Assembly (NCBI GenBank): GCA_023213395.1
Contig: CM041465.1
Span: 233,623,741 to 233,687,740, forward strand
Length of the DNA stretch: 64,000 nucleotides
Source of the DNA: Cycas panzhihuaensis
Taxonomy: Eukaryota > Cycadophyta
Direction of reading: 5' to 3'
The position numbers and the translations under genes are program-made. This document shows, piece by piece, positions 1 to 10,300 of this stretch (position 1 is its first letter; each line of letters begins with the position of its first letter). Under the pieces are notes generated by a model that worked only from the letters and a program-made list of their open reading frames with translations, was not told the origin of the DNA and searched no databases.

Positions 1-1939
1 TGCCTTAACCCCCTGGATCCAGTAACGAAAGGGGTTGACCTCCCATTTATGATCACTGAAAAAGACACCCTAGATATACAACATCTCATCCAATCCCTCC
101 ATACTTCCCCAAAGCCAAATGCCTCAAGGCAGTCCAGAAGACAGTCCCAAGCCACCCGATCGTAGGGTTTGGACATATCAGTTTTAATTATCATGCCCGC
201 TTCCTTGCGGTGAATAGTTGAATGCAGGGTTTCGTGGACAGTTATAATACCATCCGTGATCTGTCTTCCTTTAACAAAACCATCTTGGTTAGGAGAAATA
301 ATAGCCAGGAGGGTCTCCCTGAGACAGTTTGCTAACACTTTGGCCAGAATCTTGTATTTAACATTGCAAAGGCTAATCGGTCTAAAATCCTCCATGACAT
401 CCGCACCCTCCTTCTTCGGGATCAGAACTAGAAAGGTAGCCTGCCACTCTTTTAGAATTGTCCATCTTAAAAAGAATTCATTAAGCGCCGATATTAGGTC
501 ATCCTTGATGATCTCCCAATATTCTTGAAAAAATCCAGGAGGAAACCCATCAGGCCCTGGGGCTTTATCCCTACCCATCTTAAATAGGGCCCTCTCGACT
601 TCTTCCTGGGAGAAGGGTTCTGTCAATTTGCTGTTAAGAGCCTTAGAGACCACTTTCGAGATGTATTGCAAAAGAGCCGCTCTTAGATCATGGTCCTGAC
701 AACCTAGTTCTGTATATAACTCCTTGAAGTAATTCATCACGATTCCACCGATCTGGTCCTCCGCCTCATGCGTTGCCCCGTCCCTGCTTCGAAGTTTACT
801 GATCCTGTTATGAGCTCTGTGCTTCAAGGTGGAGAGGTAGAAGAACTTAGTATTTCTATCCCCCTCCCGTATCCACAGCTCTCTGGATTTCTGCTTCCAG
901 AAAATTTCCTCCCTTGCCAGCACCTCCTCTAATTTCCTGGAGTTGGAATGTTCGAATTGGTCCAAATCCTGGGTTCTTCCTTCGAGCTGGATCCTATCCT
1001 CTATCTCTTTTAACTTTGACAACAGGGCCCCCTTGTTTTTAAAAATGTTTCCAAAGATCTCCCTATTCCAGATCTTGATTTGTTGCTTAATCCAATTCAA
1101 CTTCTTCGAGAACCTGAACATGGTGCAACCCTGAACCAGAACTCCCCACCAATCGTCGATCCTCCCCCTAAGGTCCGGGTGCTTCAGCCACATGAATTCG
1201 AAACGGAAGGGCGCCCCCTTATGGAGACCGGGAACGAACCCCTCAAGAACAAGAGGAGAGTGATCTGATCCAGATTTCGGGAGAGCCTCCAATTTGATGC
1301 CTTCAAAGTGACAAGCCCATTCATAGTTTGTTAACATCCTATCCAATCTACACTGTATGTGATTATGGCCTAGCTGCCTGTTGGACCATGTATACCTAGC
1401 TCCCCTGAGGGGAACGTCCATCAGGCCTCCCATCTGCAAGAATTCACCAAGATCAGACATACTCCTCGTCCAACTAACTTGCCCCCTTTTCTTCTCTTCC
1501 GGGCTAAGGGGAGAATTAAAGTCCCCCGCCACCAGCCATGGGCCTTCCCAGTCTTTATGGACCTGCACCGGTCTTTCCCATAATCTCTTCCTGCCCTCCA
1601 TAGAGGTGGGGGCGTAAATATTTATGATCCAATACTCTTTGTTAGTCCTAACACAGACCAGTCCTACGGTTAAAAAGTGATCATTCTTTCTCACCTCGTA
1701 ACCCCTCCATCTATTCATGTTCCAAAGGGAGGCCAGCCCCCAGAGCCTACTGACCCTACACTAGTCCTCCCTTCTCCCCTTCTCCAGATCTTGTTAATCA
1801 CCTCTCTTTCTTTAGTCTGTTCCAACTTTGTCTCCTGCAAAAGGATAAGACCCGCTCCTGTCCTAATCCTTAAATCTTTCACCAATCTCTGCTTGGATGG
1901 GGCATTTAGCCCCCTAATGTTCCAGGATAATACCTTCAT
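1..1939 (-). pseudogene. LINE ORF2: AP endonuclease plus reverse transcriptase, frameshifted and partial
   Basis: The product would nick target DNA and reverse-transcribe the LINE RNA. The start at 1939 gives MKVLSWNIRGLNAP, the usual beginning of plant L1 endonucleases, followed by the LLQETK motif. The frame breaks near 1730 (stop at 1715-1717) and the matching sequence continues in another frame: NIYAP, GDFN, then the SDHSPL catalytic motif near 1260. The RT follows without an obvious further break. APGPDG lies near 560, FRPISLCN near 390, GFVKGRQI near 275, a K-x-YDRV motif near 165, and the window ends inside the segment just before the RQGDPLSP motif. A single small indel therefore seems to separate this copy from an open endonuclease-RT frame. 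The YxDD box and any RNase H lie outside the window. Confidence 0.88.
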
Positions 1940-2045
1940 GGATATCCTGGAACTACAACCCTCAACCCTTCCTACTCTTGAGGTTAGGGCCTTCTAGCGC
2001 ACCCCCCTCCTTTATCGTACTCTGATAACCCATGTCGATCTGAGC

Positions 2046-3542
2046 CTAAGTTTCTTTTTCTCTGGTGGCCTTTTTAGGAGGTCTACCCACCTTCTTCTCC
2101 ATCCCGAAGTCTGGGGCCCTCCTCAAGTCTGATGTATTACTTTTTGAAACCCATTTGCATGTCCCGATCCCTCCTTTATCTAAGTCTACACCTTTGGGCC
2201 CGGTTCTAGGACCTCCTTCAGCAGCAATACCTGCCTGTCCTTCCTCTTCGATCTGCACTCTCATTCCCCCCTCTTCAGTCTCTGATAAATAGTCCTCTAA
2301 ATCCCAATTTAAGTTCTTTACAATCCTGGCCAGAGCCAGCTCTACAACTGAAGGGAAAAAGTCCCCTCCCCCCTCCAGCCGGCCTGGAACCAAAGATTGA
2401 TCCTTAGCTCCCTCCGACGCGTAACCCTGAACCAAGCACTGAGCTGAGCCCTGGGAACCGACAATCTCCTCAGCTATGGAAGTTCCCTTTCCAGCCGCTA
2501 ATACCATTGTATCCTTGCCCCCACCTTCCTGGACTACCTTATCTGCCGTAGTTTCTTCAGCTTTTGATTTAGCAGTTGGGCATACCGAAGCAGAACCTGG
2601 CTCCCCGATCATAACCTGACTCTTCACGCTTTGGGATATACCACCTCCATCGCTCGGGGCTACACTGGAAGTCTTGGCTCCTTCACCAGACTCATTTCTG
2701 TTACCATCCTTACCTGATCTATCGGTATCTGCTGCCGATGTCTCTCCACTGATTATTTCTACTTCTCCTTCTTCTTTCTCCTTACTTGTTTCCTGATTAT
2801 CCACCCTCAATGGGACCCCTGGGCATTGGAAGGGGAGATGCCCCCTACTCTTGCACTTTGCACACCTAAAGCCTTCCACTTCATAAAATAAGCCTTGAAT
2901 GATAGATCTACCATCTGACTCTATCTCTACCTCTTCCGAAAGCTCACTGTCGAGCCTGGCCAGGACACAAAATCTGGCGTTCATCAGTCTGGATCTATGT
3001 TTCGTAGCCGAGTCCATAGCAAGCAGTGGCCCAATTATTCTAGCCGCCCCTTTAATCGCCTCCGGGTTCCAGAAATGCAGAGGAAGCCCAGGCATCTGCA
3101 CCCACATCGGGGCTTGTATTACCACAGGAATGCTTGGGTTGAAATCTGGATGCCACTTCTCCAGTGACATGGCCTTTCTCCCAAACATCCATGGGGACTT
3201 TAATAAAATAGGAATCATATCCTCCTGGTTAGAGAACCTAAAAAGGATGCAACCCTTAGGCATTGCCATGACTTGAACTGGATTTTTGGTCTTCCACTTG
3301 TTTCTTATCCACTCTCTTATGATGTCCAGCCCAGGCCTAGGTCCCGAAAACCTACCAACCAGGTTGTACTCCCAATATTGTATGGTCTTTTCGGTTACCT
3401 CTTTCAAGATCGATATTTTAAATCTGTTTCCAATCTTAACAGGGATAATTTCTTGTTCCTCATAGTTACCATTCCTTAATGCATCAAGGTAGGTCCTCCC
3501 CGTGGGAGAGGACTGAGACTGGTTCAGTGTAGTTTGCATCAT
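2046..3542 (-). CDS. LINE ORF1 nucleic-acid-binding protein (DUF4283-like, CCHC), intact
   Basis: This is an uninterrupted 498-residue frame and the only long intact gene-like ORF in the window. Residues about 45-190 resemble the DUF4283 domain common in plant L1 ORF1 proteins and retrotransposon-derived plant proteins (for example WMFGRKAMSLEKW and the WVQMPGLPLHFW block). A CCHC zinc knuckle, CAKCKSRGHLPFQC, lies at about residues 226-239. The middle is acidic and Ser/Gly-rich, probably disordered. The C-terminus carries GRPPKK, which resembles an AT-hook core. In L1 elements this protein coats the element RNA in a ribonucleoprotein. ORF2 begins 107 bases downstream, as expected for bicistronic L1 elements. 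ATG 3542 is chosen because it is the first in-frame Met after the GC-rich leader; the next codon is also Met. Confidence 0.88.
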   Translation of the reverse strand: MMQTTLNQSQSSPTGRTYLDALRNGNYEEQEIIPVKIGNRFKISILKEVTEKTIQYWEYNLVGRFSGPRPGLDIIREWIRNKWKTKNPVQVMAMPKGCILFRFSNQEDMIPILLKSPWMFGRKAMSLEKWHPDFNPSIPVVIQAPMWVQMPGLPLHFWNPEAIKGAARIIGPLLAMDSATKHRSRLMNARFCVLARLDSELSEEVEIESDGRSIIQGLFYEVEGFRCAKCKSRGHLPFQCPGVPLRVDNQETSKEKEEGEVEIISGETSAADTDRSGKDGNRNESGEGAKTSSVAPSDGGGISQSVKSQVMIGEPGSASVCPTAKSKAEETTADKVVQEGGGKDTMVLAAGKGTSIAEEIVGSQGSAQCLVQGYASEGAKDQSLVPGRLEGGGDFFPSVVELALARIVKNLNWDLEDYLSETEEGGMRVQIEEEGQAGIAAEGGPRTGPKGVDLDKGGIGTCKWVSKSNTSDLRRAPDFGMEKKVGRPPKKATREKET

Positions 3543-4100
3543 ATGGAAAGCATGAAAAAACTTACAAAGACTGCGTGAGACAGTGAAGACTCACCATTAA
3601 ATTGTGCAGGTCTCTGCAAAACCTAGCCCCTCATTGCCTTGGCTCTCTGCCTTCTTGAGTGCAGGGCTTGGTCAAGCCTTTTTTGGAGCTTCTAAGCCTG
3701 CAAATCTTTTGTAGTCTGCTGAGAACCGCTAGAGATCGCTCAGCACTATTTTCTTGAAATTTCCCTATACCCTTAATGCGTCTAACATGCATGCCTCTTC
3801 CCGGAAGTTCTCGCTGTCCTCTCTCTGACTTGCCTCTGACCTTGCTCTTAAAAGCGAGATGCCCCCTAGCTAGGGATATCCCAACGCCGTCGCCTCTCCT
3901 CACAGTGCGTCCACCGCCCTTTGCTGCTAGAAAACTGTGCCTTCGTCTGCCTACACCATCCCGTGGAGGTCCAGGACCGATAGTGATATTACACCATCGA
4001 AAAATCACTTCTGGGGGGTCGCCCCCTCGCCCTCGCCTTCGAACGATACTAACCCTAGCTGCCAGTAGTAGAAACGCAGGTCCATAGGTTCTTCATCTCT
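3543..4100 (-). promoter_or_regulatory. Probable LINE 5' untranslated/promoter region
   Basis: A GC-rich stretch upstream of ORF1, unlike the AT-rich copia sequence beyond it. L1 elements carry an internal promoter in their 5' UTR, and the position and composition fit that role. A 125-codon open frame on the same strand (4008-3631), with an Arg/Gly-rich product, lies within it. I see no recognisable domain and regard it as a by-product of high GC, although an upstream ORF cannot be excluded. The outer boundary is approximate. Confidence 0.55.
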
Positions 4101-4139
4101 CTGTCGCCTTCGGAGTGGATTATGACTTGTCCAAATCAT

Positions 4140-5092
4140 TATTTGTAGTTATTCTAGATTCTTCAACAAGAGGTTCTTCTTGGGGCTGAATCCTTGGTAC
4201 TTATTTAATTGTTTGAATTGGAAGTTTAACCTTAGTAGGGATTTCTTCATTAAAAACATCATCTCTACTTATATAGATATTATTAGTTTTGGTATCTATG
4301 CACTTGTACTCTTTTGAGCTTTTACTATACCCCATCATAATATATTCTATGCATTTTGAATTGAGTTTTGTCCTATTTTTATCTGGTATATGGACAAAGG
4401 CTTGACACCTAAAAACTTTTAAGTTACTTACATCTGGCTTTCTTCCTGTCCATCCTTCTTCAGGGGTGATATGCTCAAGTGCTGTGGTTTTATACCGATT
4501 TATCAGATAGTAGGCTGTACTTACTACTTTTGCCCAGTAAGTTTTTGAAATTTGTCTATCATGAATCATGCTACGTGCTATTTTCATAATGGTTCTATTT
4601 TTTCGTTCTGCAACACCATTGGACTATGACATATAGAGAGTTATAAATTGCCTTCGTATACTTTTAATTTTGTAGTAGTCCAAAAATCCTTTTGAAACAT
4701 ATTCACCTCCATTATCAAATCTGGTACTTTATTTTATATCCTGACTCCAATTCTACCTCAGCTTTAAATTTTTTGAATGTATCAAATACTTCTAATTAGT
4801 TATGAAGGAAGTATACTCATACATTTATGGTGAAATCATCAATGAAAGTTAAAAAATATCTAGAACCATTTATGGATAGTGGTGTTAGAGGACCACATAA
4901 ATTTGTGTGTATCAGTTCTAATTTTTCTTGAGCATGCTATTCATTAGTCCTGAAGGAAAAATAATGATGTTTTTCAAATTGACAACCTTTGAAAACAAAA
5001 TAATTTGATGAAATAGTAGGAAGGCCATTAACTATGTTATTATTTTTCATCATTTCTAACTTACTCATAGGGAGATGCTCATACTTCAAGTG
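4140..5092 (-). pseudogene. Copia A integrase, decayed
   Basis: Integrase would insert the element cDNA into the chromosome. Reading leftward from 5092, a linker is followed by the core start [14 protein letters not shown] and the FLTFIDDF motif (first catalytic Asp). A second Asp-containing segment reads DNGGEYVS after a frame change near 4700. The last ~390 bases are still open as 128 residues (4587-4201), starting MKIARSMIHD and containing the typical C-terminal block LKVFRCQAFVHIP, where copia normally reads LKVFGC (Gly to Arg). Several stops interrupt the upstream half. Sequence past 4200 runs into the LINE without a recognisable RT. Confidence 0.85.
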
Positions 5093-5530
5093 CTACTCTT
5101 TATTATTATCATTAGGATTTGCAACAGAATATGCCTTCACATCCATATTAGGAGCGACAGGACTGGACAATAGTTTATAGAGGTTATTGTGCTTTACCCC
5201 TTTAGCGATGATAACACCATCATTTTTCATGTCCAATATATGGCATATGCCTTCCTCATCAAATATAGTTATCAACTTTTTGTTACTTAGCTGAGAAATT
5301 AAGAAAAGATTCATCTTTAGCCTAAGTACAAGGAGTACATTACCAATTTTCTTTATACTACCTTGTAAGTTAACAACAATGGTTCCTACTCCTTTAGTAT
5401 TTGAAGGATACTTATCTCCCACTTTAACTGATTCTTTTGAAGAGTAGGGTTTAATGCATTCGAACCAATCTTCTTTGTTTGTCATATGTCGTGATACCTA
5501 AAGTCAATGTACCACACATCCTTATCTTGA
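5093..5530 (-). pseudogene. Copia A protease and pre-integrase region
   Basis: Copia protease is an aspartic enzyme that cleaves the Gag-Pol polyprotein. Near 5500 the sequence reads WYIDFRY where copia normally has WxLDSGA, so the catalytic Asp is kept but the following Ser-Gly is lost. From 5485 an open stretch of 130 codons covers the rest of the protease and the GAG-pre-integrase segment (VLLVLRLKMNLFLISQL, then HNLYKLL). It joins Gag upstream and integrase downstream in the normal copia order. The active-site changes make this copy inactive. Confidence 0.82.
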
Positions 5531-6505
5531 AGACTGGTTGGAAGGGCGATAATGAAGGCTATTTCTTCATCTTCTTTGTCTGGTTGCTCCTTATTGTAGT
5601 TTCCTGCTAGTCTCTTCCATCTTTGAATATCTGCTCTCTATTGAGGACACTGGTATGGGTAGTGTCTTGGTTGCCCACAATGGTAGCAAATGTCAAATGC
5701 TTGATATTAGATTGAGAAGTGTCTGAGTTTATTACACCTGTAGTATACTTATACATCTCTGGGCGGGTTCATACGACCGTGTCCCTTACTTTTCGACCAT
5801 CTTCCTCATGATGGAGATCTAGATTCTAGAACACATCATCTACCTTTGAATCGACCTCGTCCTCTAAAACCTATGTTTAATTTGGTCACAAAAGCATCTT
5901 CCATTTCAGTGGTGTCTTCATAACTTTTATTTCTTTATTCCTATCTCAACAATAAACCAGTTAGTTTATTAAGAGTCATTTCTTTAATTTGGCAATTATT
6001 GGTTATTGTATTGATGGTTACATCAAATTCCTTTGGCAGTTTTTGTGTTATCATTTCTACTACTTCCTTTTCTAAAATGGTTGCTCCAGTGCTTAAAAGA
6101 TCATTCTAGATTGTAGTGACTTTATGAATGAATTCAACCACTATTTCTGTTTATTTCATAAATAGCTTAAATAGTTCCTCTTTCAAAGTTATGATCCTTG
6201 CTTTATTTTTCTATACAAAAAGATTTTAAAAAATTCTTCAAATTTAAGAGAAGGAATTTGATTTATCAGTATATATTAAAAGATGATTAGAGACAAACAT
6301 TTTCAATGTTACTACTCCTAATTTATTTCTTTCTTCTTAGTTTTTCTTGGCATTTCTTTTAGTTTTTGGCTTCTTTTCTTCACCAGTGATTAAATCTCAA
6401 GCATTTTTATCATGTAGAAGTACTTCTATTTTAATGTTTCAAATGTGATAAATTACTTCCTGTCAATTTATCTATATCATTGATGTCCAAAATAGAGGAT
6501 GCCAT
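5531..6505 (-). pseudogene. Copia A Gag, decayed, with zinc knuckle
   Basis: The start at 6505 gives MASSILDINDIDKLTGSN, typical of a plant copia Gag N-terminus, which makes this start secure. A CCHC zinc knuckle CYHCGQPRHYPYQC is readable at about 5649-5690, so the nucleic-acid-binding end survives. Between the two, stops and frame changes break the capsid part. Gag forms the virus-like particle in which copia RNA is reverse-transcribed. Confidence 0.82.
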
Positions 6506-7211
6506 GATTGCATTAATAAGAATATAAATATTATTTTAGAAATAGAATAGAGGAGTCAGGGTCATACAATTGTATGGGATTTCATACAGAATTGAAGTTA
6601 TATGAGCAAAGATAAAAAATACCCCAAAATGAAGATCTCCTTAATGGGTATCTAGACCTGTAATTATTTTTTTGATGTTTTTTCTAATTTGAGAGAAAAA
6701 TCACTTCAAAGGACTGAAATGAGCAACTAGGGTTTGTAGAAAAAATGCATAGAAATCACAAAAATTTGCATGAATCCCCATGAAATTGGTATCAAAATAA
6801 CCAAAATAGAAAGACAAAGAGATCATGATTGACTTTACCTAGTTCGATGTAGTGGTTTGATTGGTACAGACAGATTTCTCCTCAAACCTACACAGATAAA
6901 AAATTGAGTTTTTCCCTTTGAAAACTTCTTCAGATGAAGTCGACACTGTTGGAAAAATTGATGGTCATACTAAGACAAATCTATTGGTGAAATTTCAAGT
7001 TGATTTGACAACTTCAGAAAACACTGCCCATACTTATTCATACTAGTCCATATTATTCAGTATAGGTGAGTATTCCAGCTTTAAATGACTTAATCAACTT
7101 TCGTGAATGGTTGATAGAAACTTGGAACGGATCTCCTGAAAAAAAAACTCCTTCATACGATCTATTAGACTTCTTCTCCTTAAAATTTTTTTCAAATGAG
7201 CAACACAATCT
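6506..7211. other. Copia A untranslated leader
   Basis: About 700 bases between the Gag start and the primer-binding site, AT-rich and without a recognisable coding domain. It would be the packaged 5' leader of the element RNA. I see no clear internal element. Confidence 0.5.
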
Positions 7212-7223
7212 ACTTTAATACCA
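7212..7223 (-). other. Primer-binding site of copia A
   Basis: On the minus strand this reads TGGTATTAAAGT immediately inside the LTR. It matches the first eight bases or so of the usual TGGTATCAGAGC site complementary to initiator tRNA-Met and fixes the element's orientation. Confidence 0.7.
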
Positions 7224-7572
7224 TGATAAAATTAAACTTTTACGTGGAGGAGAAAATTAATTGATTTCATTATGAGTGGAATTCCTCTTTAAATATACAT
7301 CAAAGCCTTGTAACCATTACAAGGTTAATTGTAACCAATCATTAGTATTAAATTTACATTAGGTGTTTTATAATGAGGGGTTAATAACATTACCCCTTTA
7401 ATAGTCCTAAGATAAAGCATTATATCTATCACTCTTTTCTATACCTTTGGTTTAAATATAATTTAAACTCTATTTTGATTATTTCTAAATTTGCATACAA
7501 TATAATTTTTATTATAAACTGATCTGGAAAGAAAAAATGCTATCAATTTTTTCTGAAGATATTTTACTAACA
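7224..7572 (-). repeat. 5' LTR of copia A (349 bp)
   Basis: Bounded by TG next to the primer site and by ACTAACA on the right, which is TGTTAGT on the element strand, the standard copia terminus. It contains AT-rich stretches expected of an LTR promoter and poly(A) signals. The matching 3' LTR is not in the window. Left edge is firm; the right edge is inferred from the terminal motif only. Confidence 0.65.
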
Positions 7573-7712
7573 TTCAACTAGTGACTTGTTTGAGTTCTTG
7601 GTTGCTTGGTAAAAAGAGAGAGCAAGAAGAAAATAAGTAGTGGATAAGAATAGGTAAGTCCACCCACTTATCTTAGTTGCATGCATTACATGTATTGTAT
7701 GTGTGATGTGCA

Positions 7713-8154
7713 TGTTATTAGAAGCAATGTCCATTCTTATTTCATATTTATTTAAGTTTATTTCTCATGTCATTAGAATATTTCTTCACATAGAATATTC
7801 CTGCTCAAGTTATTAATTAAAGGGGTTGGGGTCCCCTTCTAAATCCCCTCATTTATTTAAACCATATCAATAAAAGGAGGTTAAATGAAGTCAAAATTGG
7901 TGGTTACATCCCACCATAAAATATGGTAAGCTATTCTACCATAAAATATATTAAAAGCCCACCATAAATAAGATAGGCCATTAATTATCTACTATGGAAG
8001 TGTAAGATATATAGTTCTATATATATTTACTATAATAAACTATTTTGATTAATGAAAATTTGGAGAGTTGTGATTCATTAGTGTTTTTTCATGTCTTACT
8101 TCTTGTGCATGTGGCTAATGCTATAAATTTTGCTCATTGCTTTCTTCTCTAACA
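7713..8154 (+). repeat. Probable 5' LTR of copia B
   Basis: The right end CTAACA directly precedes a primer-binding-like sequence, so that edge is well supported. The left edge is placed at TGTTATTAG because it resembles a copia LTR start, but no partner LTR is available to confirm it. Confidence 0.5.
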
Positions 8155-8167
8155 TGGTACGAGATCC
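8155..8167 (+). other. Primer-binding site of copia B
   Basis: TGGTACGAGATCC, close to the initiator tRNA-Met complement TGGTATCAGAGCC, immediately after the CA end of the LTR. Confidence 0.6.
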
Positions 8168-8940
8168 ATGCTTGAGTGTCTTATATCTCGTAGGGTTTAT
8201 AGTCATCGAGTGACTGTCTAAGTCATGGTTGGGCATTCCTACTGATGAGACTATGCTCCTCATGTAGTTTGTTTGTAGCTCCTTCTGTGGGTATATTACA
8301 ACTCTTATAGGCATTAAATTCCTATCCTTCCCTTATCTGGTGGCATAACTTGATTCCTAGTGGTATGATCATAGTGTGTAATGATTCATAGTTATCATCT
8401 ATGAGCAATTTTGTCAAAGATTAACTCGCTCGAAGTAGTTTTTTATTTACTGTCTTCTCTATTTACTCTCGCACCCATGTGAAGATTAGAGGAGTGATTG
8501 TGAGTCCATACTTGCTTAAAACCCTTGAAAAAGGGTTCTTATTTTGATCCTTGTTACATCACAAAGTTGCACCTAAAGTTTTGTCCAGGTACAATGGTCT
8601 TGTGAAGAGAAATAACAATTTGAAGTCTAGTGAGTTCATAGCTTGTCCTGCGCGAAAATATTTTGAGTTGCAAAATTAAATCTTTTCTAAAGTTATAACT
8701 TTAAGTTATATATAATAGAATATTTTAAAAATATTATATTTTCAATTTAATCTTTATCTTTTTTTTTTTTTTAATGAATTTTATCTTTTGTCTCTTGGTT
8801 TTATTCTTGTTAAAAGGTTTTATACCTTTTTTTGTGCCTTTTCATGCTCATAAGAACTTATAGCCACCAAGTAATTTGTTTTTACTCATATTTACGGTCA
8901 GTTAACATCTGCTTCAAGTGTCTTTGTTTATTCTTTTATC
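8168..8940. other. Copia B leader, no coding content seen
   Basis: AT-rich leader between primer site and Gag, with a T-run near 8758-8772. No domain or RNA gene recognised. Confidence 0.45.
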
Positions 8941-9760
8941 ATGTATTTTGAGAATATTAGTGGTTATAGTTTGCCAAAATCACAAAAATTAGATGAAAAA
9001 AATTATGTAACTTAGAAATTTAAAATTTGCAATATCTTAGCCTTACATAGGCTAAAAGAGGTTGTTAAGGGTAAAGATACTAAGCCTAAAATTGAACTAG
9101 TTGATGACCTTGAAATAACAATGTGGAAAAATATAAGTCTTAAGAGTACTGACAATCATTAATTTATTAGTGGTAGATGAATTAATTAGTCATTTTTAAG
9201 GCAAGGATTCTATAGCTAAAACATTGAAGATTTTTAAGGCATTGTTCAAGATAAAGAATGAGACAAAAGTCTTGTATATTTAAAAATTTCATCACTCTTG
9301 TAAAATGTCCATTAATTACTCTATCAATTATCATCTACAAAAATTGAAAGAGATAAGAGAGAAACTAGTTGTTGTAGGTGAAATTGTTGAAGATAAAGAG
9401 TTGGTCAACATTACTTTAAACAACCTATATGAAGGCTATTACATTTTTGTAACAAGCTTGTGTCTCACAAGTTGAGCTGAAGCTCTTTCCTTTGATGAGT
9501 TGGGTGGTTTATTGCTACATAAAGAACAATAAATTGGTTTTTATGGTAAGAAAAGTAGTACTACTATGGTTCATTCATCAAAATTTAAAAAGAAAATACT
9601 AAATAAGTCTCCCAAACAACAATAAAAGAGTATTAATAGCATCAACAATATACAAAAATTAAAATGTGATATTGTCTGCAAGTATTATGGTAAAAAAAGA
9701 CATTTGTAAAGTAATGTTGGAGGAAGAAAGTAGATAAAATGTAAAACACATGCTTTCTCT
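8941..9760 (+). pseudogene. Copia B Gag, decayed
   Basis: From ATG 8941 the frame reads a Gag-like N-terminus (SGYSLPKSQKLDEKNYV) before a TAG where Trp is usual ahead of the KFK motif. Later parts need frame changes. Near 9665-9710 the remains of a zinc knuckle can be read (CKYYGKKRHL followed by a stop and SN), with the second Cys replaced by Tyr. Followed by protease in the expected position. Confidence 0.7.
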
Positions 9761-9794
9761 GCAAATGATGATGATAAAGTGTTTTTTTTAATAC

Positions 9795-10300
9795 TACAAA
9801 TCTAAATCTATATGAGACGTATGTAGACTCTAGTATATTTAAACATATCACTAATTGCAATGATTGGATTAAAGACTTGGAAAATTATCAACTTCCTCCT
9901 ATTATACTTGGTGACAATAGTCAGCATCCAATTATAGGATATGACATTGTTAGTATGCATCCACTTGAATGTGGAACATTCAAAGTTTTTAGTGTTTTGC
10001 CTGTATCCTCCTTTAAGCACAATTTGCTTTCTATTAGTTGTATTACTAAACAAAAAGTTAAAGTAGAGTTCAATGAGTCAATATGTCTAATAAAAAAAGA
10101 AAATATTATAATAACTCATGGTATTCAAGTGTGGAGTCTATAAATTCTCTAGAACATATAAACATGACCTTGTTGTATACAATTCTGTTAACACTTTATA
10201 GCATGATCGTTATGATCATTTGAATTACTTTAGTAGAATCAGATACATAAAATATTTTTTAAACAAGCGATTGAATCAAATGTTTTTTAATTTTTTGTTT
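9795..10300 (+). pseudogene. Copia B protease and start of integrase
   Basis: The protease begins TYVDSSIFKHI near 9820, where copia usually reads DSGAxxH, so the Ser-Gly part of the site has decayed. An open stretch at 9877-10143 covers the protease body (PPIILGDNSQHPIIGYD, LLSISCITKQKVKVEF). After a stop, LXHDRYDHLNYFS near 10200 is the His-His part of the integrase zinc domain (normally LWHxRxGHLN). The coding similarity ends near 10300 at the junction with copia C. Confidence 0.78.

Larger units (their letters stand above)
1..4100 (-). mobile_element. L1-type LINE retrotransposon, 3' part beyond the window
   Basis: Reading right to left, a GC-rich leader is followed by ORF1 with a zinc knuckle, then ORF2 with an AP-type endonuclease and a reverse transcriptase that runs off the window edge just before the conserved RQG motif. 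This order is that of plant non-LTR L1 elements, which nick chromosomal DNA and copy their RNA at the nick. The base composition is clearly richer in GC than the neighbouring LTR elements, which suggests a younger arrival. The right (5') boundary is estimated to about 50 bases from the composition change and from where copia A coding sequence stops. No target duplication can be seen because the 3' end lies outside the window. Confidence 0.9.
4101..7572 (-). mobile_element. Truncated Ty1-copia element A
   Basis: In minus-strand order: 5' LTR, primer-binding site, Gag, protease, integrase. The sequence then stops at the LINE near 4100, so RT, RNase H and the 3' LTR are absent from the window. 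Protease and integrase before RT is the copia order. Either the LINE inserted into this copia, in which case the rest lies beyond the window, or the copia was truncated earlier. Frames are broken by stops but domains are easy to recognise. Confidence 0.88.
7713..10300 (+). mobile_element. Truncated Ty1-copia element B
   Basis: LTR end, primer-binding site, a ~0.8-kb leader, Gag with a decayed zinc knuckle, protease and the beginning of integrase, all on the plus strand. The element stops near 10300 where minus-strand copia C sequence begins, so most of integrase, RT, RNase H and the 3' LTR are missing. It is heavily decayed except for an 88-codon protease segment. Confidence 0.75.

Noticed and set aside
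256-1617. Plus-strand open frames across the LINE
   Set aside because: Antisense to well-supported endonuclease/RT sequence.
3631-4008. 125-codon Arg/Gly-rich open frame
   Set aside because: Lies in the GC-rich LINE leader, has no recognised domain, and long frames are expected by chance at high GC. Kept only as a note.
8096-8314. 72-codon minus-strand open frame
   Set aside because: Overlaps the LTR end and primer site of copia B on the opposite strand and has no domain.
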